Of a DNA stretch of 13,589 bases, positions 1 through 7,370 are shown one piece after another. Within the stretch, counting starts at the first letter, position 1, and each line of letters opens with the position of its first letter. The stretch lies in contig DDWD01000097.1 of assembly GCA_002345825.1 (NCBI GenBank), positions 365 through 13,953 of the forward strand. Reading direction: 5' to 3'. The notes under the pieces are model-generated. The model ran no database searches, had not been told where the DNA came from, and was given only the letters and a program-made list of their open reading frames with translations. This DNA is from Bacteroidales bacterium UBA2295. Lineage in GTDB: Bacteria > Bacteroidota > Bacteroidia > Bacteroidales > Tenuifilaceae. A program made the translations under genes and the position numbers.

Positions 1-1374
1 AATCATCATATTGTCGAACATCTTGTAGATGTCGGATGATGGCTGGTGAATAACTACGAAAATGAGCTTCCCCTTAAGGGTAAGCTCCCTTAGCAGGTCC
101 ATCACATTCTCCGAGTCTCGCGATGAGAGGCCCGAGGTGGGTTCATCAACAAAAAGTATGGCGGGTTCGCGAATAAGCTCCATGGCTATATTTAAACGCT
201 TGCGTTGCCCCCCGCTAATAAATTTATTAATCGGATTTCCAACCTTGAGATCGCGTGCTTCGTTCAAATCAAAATCTTTGAGGGTCTCGTTTACAAGGTC
301 AATAATATCACTTTCGGTCTTATCGTTAAAGCAGAACCTAGCCCCAAAATACAAATTGTCAAATACGGTAAGATCCTCTACAAGGAGATCGTCCTGAGGA
401 ACATACCCAATAATCCCCATTAGGTCGTTCTGGTCATTGTTTAGTTCGTACCCATTAATGTATATCTGACCGTTGGCAGGTTTTAGGTTTCCGTTAAGCA
501 GGTTGAGCAATGTTGATTTACCCACCCCGCTGCCACCCATTATGGCAACAAGCTGGCCCGAGTGAGCATCAAAAGTGAAGGGGTGAATCCCATCCTTACT
601 ACCCTTATGTCTGTATTCAATATTTTCGGCTGTGAGCCTAATGTTCGTTTTGCTCCATGATTGAAAAAAAACTCCCGATATCTTACTATAATATATGGGG
701 TCAACTCTAGGGCTTCGTATTACTCCTCCAACACCAAAAATGTAGGCTCTACCGGGTTTTAATGCTTTGCTGTTGAGAAACACGTTGCTCTCTCCAAAGT
801 ATTTAACCAATAAGGTGTTTGTGGTAGGGATATGGATAAAGTACAGCTTACCCTGCAGGTTTGGTTGCACAAGGTGTTGGATTGATTTTTCTTGCTGCTC
901 TTCACCATCAAGTCTTATAACGTTGATGTTTTGGGGGATATCTTCGGGCAATTTTGCCAGGATAAAATCTTTTCCATTGATGAACTCGTCGTGGGGAATA
1001 TTGAATTTTTTTGCAATAGATTGAATAAAGTTCAGCCGAGAGGTTGACACGTAACCAGTATCAACAATAAACTCAACAAGTTGTAATGTAAGCCAAACCT
1101 TTTGGTGCTGCTCAAACTCAGTGTTTATCCCGTTGCAAATAATCTCAATACGTTCGTCGAGTGAGGGTTCCTCGCTACCACCATTGGGTTTGTCGCCGTT
1201 TGTTGGATGAAAGAAACCAAGGGCATCCAAATATTCATCAATCTGTTCCCTGCTAAGCTCCTTATTTAAAAAATCGGCAATCACTCGGTGAGCCGATTCT
1301 GAAACGTTACCCTCTTCGGTTTCAACAACTATGGCAAATAATCGAATTAGTGATTTTAGTAACGCCTCATTCAT
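1..1374 (-). CDS. ABC transporter subunit with TerB-like N-terminus and ABCG-like ATPase domain (C-terminus beyond the window)
   Basis: Reading leftward from ATG at 1374, an open frame of 458 codons runs to base 1 without a stop, so the gene is cut by the window edge. Residues 1-150 are helical and recall TerB-type domains (acidic residues near position 20 followed by GNVS, then a second similar half ending in TGYVS and AKKFNI). Residues 175-240 form a probable beta-rich segment I cannot assign. Residues 245-458 are an ATP-binding cassette: Walker A GGSGVGKST (280-288), Q-loop VPQDD, signature ISGGQRKR (386-393), Walker B ILFVDE (406-411), H-loop H443 in VIHQPSS. The last motif and the cassette's position ahead of any membrane segment fit the ABCG/ABC-2 group, whose membrane half would lie off the left edge. 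Substrate unknown. No Shine-Dalgarno is seen. It lies 48 bp downstream of the stress-protein gene on the same strand, so co-transcription is likely. Confidence 0.88.
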   Translation of the reverse strand, partial: MNEALLKSLIRLFAIVVETEEGNVSESAHRVIADFLNKELSREQIDEYLDALGFFHPTNGDKPNGGSEEPSLDERIEIICNGINTEFEQHQKVWLTLQLVEFIVDTGYVSTSRLNFIQSIAKKFNIPHDEFINGKDFILAKLPEDIPQNINVIRLDGEEQQEKSIQHLVQPNLQGKLYFIHIPTTNTLLVKYFGESNVFLNSKALKPGRAYIFGVGGVIRSPRVDPIYYSKISGVFFQSWSKTNIRLTAENIEYRHKGSKDGIHPFTFDAHSGQLVAIMGGSGVGKSTLLNLLNGNLKPANGQIYINGYELNNDQNDLMGIIGYVPQDDLLVEDLTVFDNLYFGARFCFNDKTESDIIDLVNETLKDFDLNEARDLKVGNPINKFISGGQRKRLNIAMELIREPAILFVDEPTSGLSSRDSENVMDLLRELTLKGKLIFVVIHQPSSDIYKMFDNMMI

Positions 1375-1422
1375 TTATGTAAAATAAAACCAGTAAAAAA
1401 TACAGTGATAGTTCTTGCCCTC

Positions 1423-2310
1423 TTAAAATAGGTTGAAAGGATCAACTAATGCTTCAATCATCGATTCCTTTTCCATAGGGATAGTAGGGGTGAGGCTCAA
1501 TACGGGGATCTCAGATCCATTTATAACATGATGGGCAAAGGCTCCAATGTAGTAATCCCTAACACGACCCTCCTGGTGTGTCATAACCATTATTAGGTCG
1601 GCGTTTACCTCTTTTGAGTATTCCAAAACATACTCGTAATCGGCTTTGTCGTTCCTTTTAAAGAATTTGTGTGTACATTCAATTCCGTTGCTACGGAAAA
1701 CCTTTTCAATTTTCTTAATCCGCTTGAAAAGATTTGTGGTTTGATATATAATTCCCTGATTGTGAACCGAAACTAAATGTATGTGTGATCCAAAAAATTT
1801 ACTGAAAGATATGGCGCTAGCCACCTTTTCCTTTGTGCTTTTCGATAGGTCAAGAGGTAAAACAATGTTTTTGTATCCAATGCTATGCGATCCTTTGATG
1901 GATATAACAGGAAAATCAGATTCGCTAATAACCTTTGTGGTGTTGGATCCAAGGAATTTTTTTATACCACTTGTTGACCCGTTTTTCCCCATTATTATAA
2001 AACGAGCATTAATTTCCTTTGCTGTTTCTATTATACTGTCGGAAGCCTTACCACTCTTAATCACATAGGTGAAATTTAGCCCTGAATCAGCACATTCCTC
2101 TTCTATCAGTTGGTCAAGTCGTTTCTTAACCTCACCCTTGGCCTTCTCTATATCGGTGCTAAAAAATTTTGAAAGAATGTCTGATGATTCAATAACATAC
2201 AAAAGGACAACCTCTGCCTTCAAAAATCGTGAAATGTCGTAGCATTGGTGTAATGCAGCAAGTGATTGATCATGAAAATCAATACAAACTAGTATTTTAT
2301 TGGTTCTCAT
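1423..2310 (-). CDS. Tandem-domain universal stress protein (UspA family)
   Basis: This 295-residue cytoplasmic protein has two Usp domains in tandem (about 1-140 and 145-275), the usual two-domain length. The first domain opens with KILVCIDFHD and carries the ATP-binding pattern G-2x-G-9x-G-S at G108, G111, G121 and S122, so it is likely to bind ATP. The second domain opens with KNIVLPLDLS but its equivalent stretch (T244-HQE-GRVRDYYIG-A257) has lost the glycines and the serine, so it is probably a non-binding partner half. Proteins of this family are induced by starvation or stress and act as regulators; the partner here is unknown. The start is the only ATG in frame near the conserved N-terminus. 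It is transcribed away from the V-ATPase operon and is probably the first gene of a unit with the ABC gene downstream. Confidence 0.93.
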   Translation of the reverse strand: MRTNKILVCIDFHDQSLAALHQCYDISRFLKAEVVLLYVIESSDILSKFFSTDIEKAKGEVKKRLDQLIEEECADSGLNFTYVIKSGKASDSIIETAKEINARFIIMGKNGSTSGIKKFLGSNTTKVISESDFPVISIKGSHSIGYKNIVLPLDLSKSTKEKVASAISFSKFFGSHIHLVSVHNQGIIYQTTNLFKRIKKIEKVFRSNGIECTHKFFKRNDKADYEYVLEYSKEVNADLIMVMTHQEGRVRDYYIGAFAHHVINGSEIPVLSLTPTIPMEKESMIEALVDPFNLF

Positions 2311-2507
2311 ACATAATCTTGTTTAACGAATAAATTTACTGTATGCTTGTAAAATTAGTAAAGATTTTGGGATATTTGGCCTTCTTGGCGCTAATAAAAT
2401 TACCAAACCAAATGAATGATGATTTATATCACTGTTTGATATGGTATACTGCGAGGAAACCCTTGATAATAGGCTAACACCAGCATTAAGCCCATATTAT
2501 ATGTTGT

Positions 2508-2541
2508 AAAACTTGTTGTTATTTGAATAACAATAAGTTTT
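2508..2541. repeat. 15-bp-arm inverted repeat with a 4-nt loop in the divergent region
   Basis: The left arm AAAACTTGTTGTTAT (2508-2522) is matched by the reverse complement of 2527-2541 with one difference; the loop is TTGA. The single mismatch is G2515 opposite T2534, which would be a G-U pair in plus-strand RNA. The arms are AT-rich and no long T-run follows, so it does not look like an ordinary terminator. It lies about 200 bp from the stress-protein start and 220 bp from the V-ATPase start. An operator or an RNA hairpin are both possible. Confidence 0.6.
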
Positions 2542-2669
2542 CAACCAATCTGCTATTTATCAGAATTGTACAAATATCCAATTAGGTCAGTAGTTTACCT
2601 CATTATAAGCAAGAGATATTAATAAATGAGAATTATCAATTGCTAAACACCAAAAATGAATTATTTTTG

Positions 2670-2701
2670 TTTGGGATAAATATGAAAATATCTTAATTTC
2701 T
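2670..2701 (+). promoter_or_regulatory. Weak candidate Bacteroidota promoter for the V-ATPase operon
   Basis: TTTG at 2670-2673 is followed 20 bp later by TAATTTCT at 2694-2701, which partly matches the Bacteroidota -33/-7 consensus (TTTG, 19-21 bp, TAnnTTTG). The spacing is right but the -7 box is imperfect, and such matches occur by chance in AT-rich DNA. Transcription would begin near 2708 and leave a leader of roughly 55 nt. Confidence 0.3.
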
Positions 2702-2751
2702 AGGAACGAAGAAAGTACACTGAATTATAAATACATTAGTTAATAAATACT

Positions 2752-2756
2752 GGAGG
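2752..2756 (+). promoter_or_regulatory. Strong Shine-Dalgarno site for the first V-ATPase gene
   Basis: GGAGG lies 7 nt ahead of the ATG at 2764. It is unusual here: the other gene starts in this window lack a comparable site, as is common in Bacteroidota. It supports the chosen start of the subunit E gene. Confidence 0.7.
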
Positions 2757-2763
2757 ACAAGTT

Positions 2764-3381
2764 ATGCAAAACAAGCTTCAAGAGCTCACCGAAAAAATTT
2801 ACAAGGAGGGCTTAACAAAAGGAACTGAAGAGGCTAACCAGTTGGTAAATAAAGCCAAGGAAGATGCAGCCAAAATTGTAGCCGACGCCAAAAAGCAAGC
2901 GGAGCAAATTTTGGCACAAGCCAAAAAGGAAGCCGAGGACCTGAAGAAAAACGTTGATACCGAGGTGGCAATTTCAACACGTCAGGTTATTAGCGGGTTA
3001 AAGCAGGATATTTCGAATATTATTGAAACAAAGGTAATTGAGAAACCCATAACCGATGCCTTAAAGGATGTTGACTTTGTTAAGTCAATTATTGAAGCTG
3101 CTATTAAGAATTGGAATCCCGAGTCAACCCAACGGGTTTCACTTCAAGTGCTTGTTCCCGAAAACACTGAGAAGGAGCTTAGCGAATTCGTTAAGAGCAA
3201 GGTTATATCATCACTAAACCAAGAACTTGCCGTTACCGCAGATAAAAACATCAAGTATGGTTTCAAAATTGGCCCATCAGACGGAAGCTACCTTATTAGC
3301 TTTACCGAAAAAGATTTTGACAACCTATTCAAAGAGTACATGCGCCCACGTATCCTAGAATTACTTCTTGAAAATAAATAG
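2764..3381 (+). CDS. ntpE: V-type ATPase subunit E (peripheral stalk)
   Basis: The 205-residue product matches the usual size of bacterial V-type subunit E. Residues 1 to about 70 are a charged Ala/Lys/Glu-rich helix with heptad character (KAKEDAAKIVADAKKQAEQI), expected to form the coiled-coil stalk. Residues 75-205 are the globular part that binds the catalytic head and ends in ILELLLENK. In the complex this protein belongs to the stator that stops the A3B3 head from turning with the rotor. It is the first gene of the operon, is preceded by GGAGG and is separated from the next gene by a single base, which suggests coupled translation. Identification rests on sequence character plus position ahead of the A and B genes. 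Confidence 0.9.
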   Translation: MQNKLQELTEKIYKEGLTKGTEEANQLVNKAKEDAAKIVADAKKQAEQILAQAKKEAEDLKKNVDTEVAISTRQVISGLKQDISNIIETKVIEKPITDALKDVDFVKSIIEAAIKNWNPESTQRVSLQVLVPENTEKELSEFVKSKVISSLNQELAVTADKNIKYGFKIGPSDGSYLISFTEKDFDNLFKEYMRPRILELLLENK

Positions 3382-3382
3382 T

Positions 3383-4246
3383 ATGGCACGAGAGTATTAC
3401 TACTTAATTGCCGGTTTACCCGACCTGTTTATCGACCAGGAGCGGAAAGACTTTAATCTGGTTAAGCTAAAGGACGAGATTAAGGAGAGCATCCACCCCG
3501 ACGATTTCAAGTTGGTTGAAAAACTATTTCTTGAATACGACAACGAGAATTTCCAAAATTTCCTTTTTGAGCGAAAAAGTGAGTTTAATCTGTTAGGAAA
3601 CTACCCCGAGGAACTATATAAAGAGTTTGCCGAGAACCTATCAGAGTTTCCTGAGTATATCCAAGAATTTTATCTATCGTTTACTGGCAAGAACGACGAA
3701 TCTGACGAAGAGGATCAGGAAAACGACTACTACTCCGATCAGGTTGAGAAAATACCTGAGGTGAAATTCCAGGAGATGTTTTATCAATACATCCAAAAAT
3801 CCAACAATCGGTTCCTTAACAAGTGGTACAATTTTTTACAGGTGTTTAACAATCTGTTAGTTGCCATTAGCAGCAGAAAGAATAGTGCCGAAATGGCTCC
3901 ACAAATGGTTGGCGAAGGCGAACTTATTGAGACCTTTACTCGCAGTCAGGCTGCCGATTTTGGCCTGAAAAGAGAAATAGATTTTCTTGAACCCTTGCTG
4001 CAAATAACCGAGCAAACAGATATTATTGAGCGAGAGCGCCGTATTGATATGCTTAAATGGGATATGGCCGATGAGTTTACTACTTTCGACTACTTTAATA
4101 TCAACAAAATTTTAGCTTTCATGGTGAAAGCAAAAATTGTTAACCGATGGGCAAAACTCGATAGCACTATTGGAGCCCAAATGTTTGAAAAGCTGGTTAC
4201 CGATTTACGCGAAACCTACGAGATGCCAAAAGAATTTGATAAATAG
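3383..4246 (+). CDS. DUF2764-like V-ATPase operon protein, probable subunit C equivalent
   Basis: The ATG at 3383 gives 287 residues beginning MAREYYYLIAGLPDL, the expected N-terminus of the Bacteroidota DUF2764 family. An ATG at 3368 would add five residues and overlap subunit E, so it is less likely. The protein is soluble, with no signal peptide or membrane segment, and has an acidic stretch at 105-117. The C-terminal part (about 219-262: RRIDMLKWDMAD, FNINKILAFMVKAKIVNRW) recalls the helical end of V-type subunit C, where an aromatic-Asn-Ile segment is followed by a helix ending in RW. No other C gene is in the operon, and this gene occupies the slot between E and A found in Bacteroidota, Chlamydia and spirochaete operons. 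I infer that it links the rotor shaft to the K ring. No experimental function is known to me. Confidence 0.82.
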   Translation: MAREYYYLIAGLPDLFIDQERKDFNLVKLKDEIKESIHPDDFKLVEKLFLEYDNENFQNFLFERKSEFNLLGNYPEELYKEFAENLSEFPEYIQEFYLSFTGKNDESDEEDQENDYYSDQVEKIPEVKFQEMFYQYIQKSNNRFLNKWYNFLQVFNNLLVAISSRKNSAEMAPQMVGEGELIETFTRSQAADFGLKREIDFLEPLLQITEQTDIIERERRIDMLKWDMADEFTTFDYFNINKILAFMVKAKIVNRWAKLDSTIGAQMFEKLVTDLRETYEMPKEFDK

Positions 4247-4276
4247 TAACGATTCAATAAATCAAAATGTAAATAA

Positions 4277-6034
4277 ATGAAAACCAAAGGAAAAGTAACA
4301 GGCATTATCGCCAACCTTGTAACCGTTGAGGTTGATGGCCCCGTTGCGCAAAACGAAATATGTTACATTTACCGCGGTGAGACCAAGCTTATGGCAGAGG
4401 TAATTAAGGTTACCGGTAAGTTTGCCTACGTACAGGTTTTTGAGAGTACTCGTGGACTTAAGGTTAACGATACCGTGGATTTTGAAGGACATATGCTCGA
4501 GGTGACGCTAGGCCCTGGGTTGCTATCAAAAAACTACGACGGTTTGCAGCACGACCTTGCTAAAATGGAGGGCGTTTTTCTGAAGGCAGGCGATTACACC
4601 GAGGCTCTAGACTATGATGTTGATTGGGAGTTCACACCCATATCAAAACCTGGCGATACTGTTATTGCTGGCGATTGGCTTGGTGAAGTACCCGAAAACT
4701 GGGCAAGCCATAAAATAATGGTACCCTTCAAACTCAAGGGGTCGTACACCGTAAAATCCGTCGCCGAAAAAGGTAACTATAAAGTAAACGAGGTTGTGGC
4801 CGTTTTAACCGACAACGATGGAGAAGACATCGAGGTTACAATGGAACAGAAATGGCCAGTAAAAATGGCTATTACAGCCTTTAATAACAAACCCCGTCCA
4901 TTTAAAATTATGGAAACGGGCGTTCGTGCTATCGATACCTTTAACCCAATAGCCGAAGGGGGTACTGGGTTTATTCCTGGCCCATTTGGATGCGGTAAAA
5001 CTGTGCTCCAGCACGCCATATCCAAACAGGCCGAAGCCGACCTGATTGTTATGGCTGCCTGTGGTGAACGTGCTAACGAGGTGGTTGAAATTTTTGCCGA
5101 GTTCCCACACCTCGATGACCCTCGTACAGGTCGTAAGCTAATGGAGCGTACCACCATTATCGCAAATACATCCAATATGCCCGTAGCGGCTCGTGAAGCC
5201 TCGGTTTACACAGCTATGACCATTGCGGAGTATTACCGCTCGATGGGGCTAAAGGTTCTGCTACTGGCCGACTCAACCTCACGCTGGGCACAAGCGCTTC
5301 GTGAGATGAGTAACCGTATGGAGGAGCTACCAGGACCCGATGCGTTCCCAATGGATCTTCCTGCTGTTATTGCAAACTTTTACTCTCGAGCAGGTTTGGT
5401 ATATCTCAATAACGGACAAACTGGTTCGGTTACCTTTATCGGTACCGTATCGCCTGCGGGTGGTAACCTAAAGGAGCCCGTTACCGAATCAACAAAAAAA
5501 GCAGCTCGCTGTTTCTACGCTCTATCGCAGCAACGTGCCGATGGTAAGCGTTACCCCGCAATCGATCCAATGGAATCGTACTCAAAATACCTTGAGTATC
5601 CCGAGATTATGGATTACCTAAATAAAACCATCGACGAGAACTGGGTTGAGGATGTGCTAAAGGCCAAAAACTACGTTCAGAAAGGTAAAGAAGCCGCAGA
5701 ACAAATAAATATTCTTGGTGATGATGGCGTACCTATTGAGTATCATGACCGTTTTTGGAAGGCCGAGCTTATCGATTTTATTATACTTCAGCAAGATGCA
5801 TTCGATAAAATTGATTCGTCGTGTCCCTTAAACAGGCAGAAATATATGCTCGATAAGGTTATGAGCATTTGCCAAATGGATTTTAGCTTTGAACATTTTG
5901 AGGAATGCTCAACATTCTACAAGAATATGATAAACGATTTGCGACAAATGAACTACTCTGTGTTTGAGAGTGACGAGTTCAATAAGTACGAGAAAGATGT
6001 TGATACAATACTAAACGAAAGAAAGGCAGAATAA
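4277..6034 (+). CDS. ntpA: V-type ATPase catalytic subunit A
   Basis: This 585-residue protein is the ATP-hydrolysing subunit, and its length is normal for the family. An N-terminal beta barrel (1-70) is followed by the A-specific insertion (about 115-190) and the nucleotide-binding domain. Walker A is GPFGCGKT (235-242) with K241. The catalytic Glu is E264 in CGERANE (262-268). Walker B ends in LLLADSTSRWAQALREM (328-344). The C-terminal helical domain begins near 440. The P-loop Cys C239 and C516 in SSCPLNRQ match the two cysteines that form an inhibitory disulfide in eukaryotic V-ATPase. The start at 4277 follows the DUF2764-like gene by 30 bp; a two-codon ATG-TAA lies just upstream at 4267-4272. 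Its TAA stop overlaps the ATG of subunit B by one base. Confidence 0.98.
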   Translation: MKTKGKVTGIIANLVTVEVDGPVAQNEICYIYRGETKLMAEVIKVTGKFAYVQVFESTRGLKVNDTVDFEGHMLEVTLGPGLLSKNYDGLQHDLAKMEGVFLKAGDYTEALDYDVDWEFTPISKPGDTVIAGDWLGEVPENWASHKIMVPFKLKGSYTVKSVAEKGNYKVNEVVAVLTDNDGEDIEVTMEQKWPVKMAITAFNNKPRPFKIMETGVRAIDTFNPIAEGGTGFIPGPFGCGKTVLQHAISKQAEADLIVMAACGERANEVVEIFAEFPHLDDPRTGRKLMERTTIIANTSNMPVAAREASVYTAMTIAEYYRSMGLKVLLLADSTSRWAQALREMSNRMEELPGPDAFPMDLPAVIANFYSRAGLVYLNNGQTGSVTFIGTVSPAGGNLKEPVTESTKKAARCFYALSQQRADGKRYPAIDPMESYSKYLEYPEIMDYLNKTIDENWVEDVLKAKNYVQKGKEAAEQINILGDDGVPIEYHDRFWKAELIDFIILQQDAFDKIDSSCPLNRQKYMLDKVMSICQMDFSFEHFEECSTFYKNMINDLRQMNYSVFESDEFNKYEKDVDTILNERKAE

Positions 6035-7359
6035 TGGAAACGAAAGCTTTTCAGAAAATATACACACAGCTGGTTGGTATAACCAAAGCAACCTGTACGC
6101 TTAAGGCGCAAGGTGTATCGAACGAGGAGTTGGCTATGGTGCACGGCAGGTTAGCCCAGGTTGTGAAAATATATGGCGATATGATTACCCTTCAGGTGTT
6201 TGGGGGTACCGAAGGTATCCCAACCAACGCCGAGGTAATTTTTTACGGAGAACCCCCTAAGCTAAAAGTGGGCGACGATCTGGCTGGCCGTTTTTTCAAT
6301 GCCTACGGGCATCCCCTTTTTGGTGGAACCGAAATTGAAGGAATTGACCGCGAAATTGGTGGCCCTTCGGTTAACCCGTTGAGACGTAAGCAACCATCGG
6401 AACTAATTGCAACTGGTATTGCTGGTATCGACCTGAACAACACATTGGTGACGGGCCAAAAAATACCATTCTTTGCCGATCCCGACCAACCTTACAACCA
6501 GGTAATGGCAAACGTTGCACTTCGTGCGCAAGCCGACAAGATTATCCTTGGTGGAATGGGCCTTACAAACGATGACTTTTTGTACTTCAAAAATATATTT
6601 GAAAATGCAGGAGCACTCGACCGTATTATTTGTTTTGTAAACACTACTGAGCAACCACCGGTTGAGCGTTTGCTTGTACCCGATATGGCCCTTACAGCAG
6701 CCGAGTACTTTGCAACAGAAAAAAATCAGAAGGTGCTTGTACTGCTTACAGACATGACCCTTTATGCCGATGCGTTGAGTATTGTATCGAACCGTATGGA
6801 TCAAATCCCATCGAAAGATTCGATGCCCGGTTCGCTTTACTCGGACCTTGCCAAAATATACGAGAAGGCGGTGCAGTTCCCCGATGGCGGTTCAATTACC
6901 ATTGTTGCAGTAACAACCCTTTCGGGTGGCGATATTACACATGCTATCCCCGACAACACGGGTTACATCACAGAGGGTCAGCTATTCCTACGTACCGATT
7001 CGGACACAAACAAGGTGATTGTTGACCCATTCCGAAGCTTATCGCGCTTGAAACAGCTAGTTATTGGTAAGAAAACCCGTGAGGATCACCCACAGGTTAT
7101 GAATGCTGCCGTTAGGCTATATGCCGATGCTGCCAATGCTAAAACCAAGCTAGAGAATGGATTCGACCTTTCGGATTACGACGAGCGCTGCCTTAAGTTT
7201 GCTCATGATTACTCAATCAAACTTTTGGCCATTGACGTTAACATGGAGATTGAATCGATGCTTAACCTGGGTTGGGAACTGTTTGCTAAATATTTCACTA
7301 AGGCAGAAGTTGCAATCCGTCAGGAGCTGGTTGATAAATACTGGCCAGCCAAGCAGTAA
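6034..7359 (+). CDS. ntpB: V-type ATPase subunit B
   Basis: At 441 residues this is the regulatory, non-catalytic partner that alternates with A in the A3B3 head. It has the family fold but no GxxxxGKT P-loop: the equivalent stretch is GQKIPFFADPDQPYN (141-155). Other family marks are GGMGLTNDD (173-181), the pair TDMTLYADAL (239-248) and SGGDITHAIPD (297-307), and TGYITEGQ (309-316). R338 in SLSRL (335-339) lies where the B subunit offers an arginine finger to the A active site. Translation is coupled to A through a shared base in TAATG. An 11-bp gap separates it from subunit D. Confidence 0.97.
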   Translation: METKAFQKIYTQLVGITKATCTLKAQGVSNEELAMVHGRLAQVVKIYGDMITLQVFGGTEGIPTNAEVIFYGEPPKLKVGDDLAGRFFNAYGHPLFGGTEIEGIDREIGGPSVNPLRRKQPSELIATGIAGIDLNNTLVTGQKIPFFADPDQPYNQVMANVALRAQADKIILGGMGLTNDDFLYFKNIFENAGALDRIICFVNTTEQPPVERLLVPDMALTAAEYFATEKNQKVLVLLTDMTLYADALSIVSNRMDQIPSKDSMPGSLYSDLAKIYEKAVQFPDGGSITIVAVTTLSGGDITHAIPDNTGYITEGQLFLRTDSDTNKVIVDPFRSLSRLKQLVIGKKTREDHPQVMNAAVRLYADAANAKTKLENGFDLSDYDERCLKFAHDYSIKLLAIDVNMEIESMLNLGWELFAKYFTKAEVAIRQELVDKYWPAKQ

Positions 7360-7370
7360 AACCATAAACT

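Larger units (their letters stand above)
2311..2763. other. Divergent intergenic region between the stress-protein gene and the V-ATPase operon
   Basis: This 453-bp AT-rich stretch has no convincing coding frame. It must hold the start signals for both divergent units. On the plus side it contains a weak promoter candidate at 2670-2701 and a ribosome binding site at 2752-2756. On the minus side a TAAATTTA box (2338-2331) resembles the Bacteroidota -7 element TAnnTTTG, but its upstream element is only TTTA, so I do not call it as a promoter. A 15-bp-arm inverted repeat lies at 2508-2541 and a 7-bp dyad at 2651-2669. Confidence 0.7.

Noticed and set aside
62..397. Plus-strand open frame of 111 codons at the left edge
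   Set aside because: It is antisense to the ATPase domain of the ABC gene, whose Walker and signature motifs prove the minus-strand frame.
3368..3382. Earlier ATG for the DUF2764-like gene
   Set aside because: It would add MKINS ahead of the conserved MAREYYYLIAGLPDL and overlap subunit E, so the start at 3383 is preferred.
4777..5175. Antisense open frame of 132 codons inside subunit A
   Set aside because: It is a shadow of the highly conserved ntpA coding strand, without any family resemblance or start signals.
6403..6804. Antisense open frame of 133 codons inside subunit B
   Set aside because: It mirrors ntpB codons; the Cys/His/Lys-rich translation resembles no protein family.
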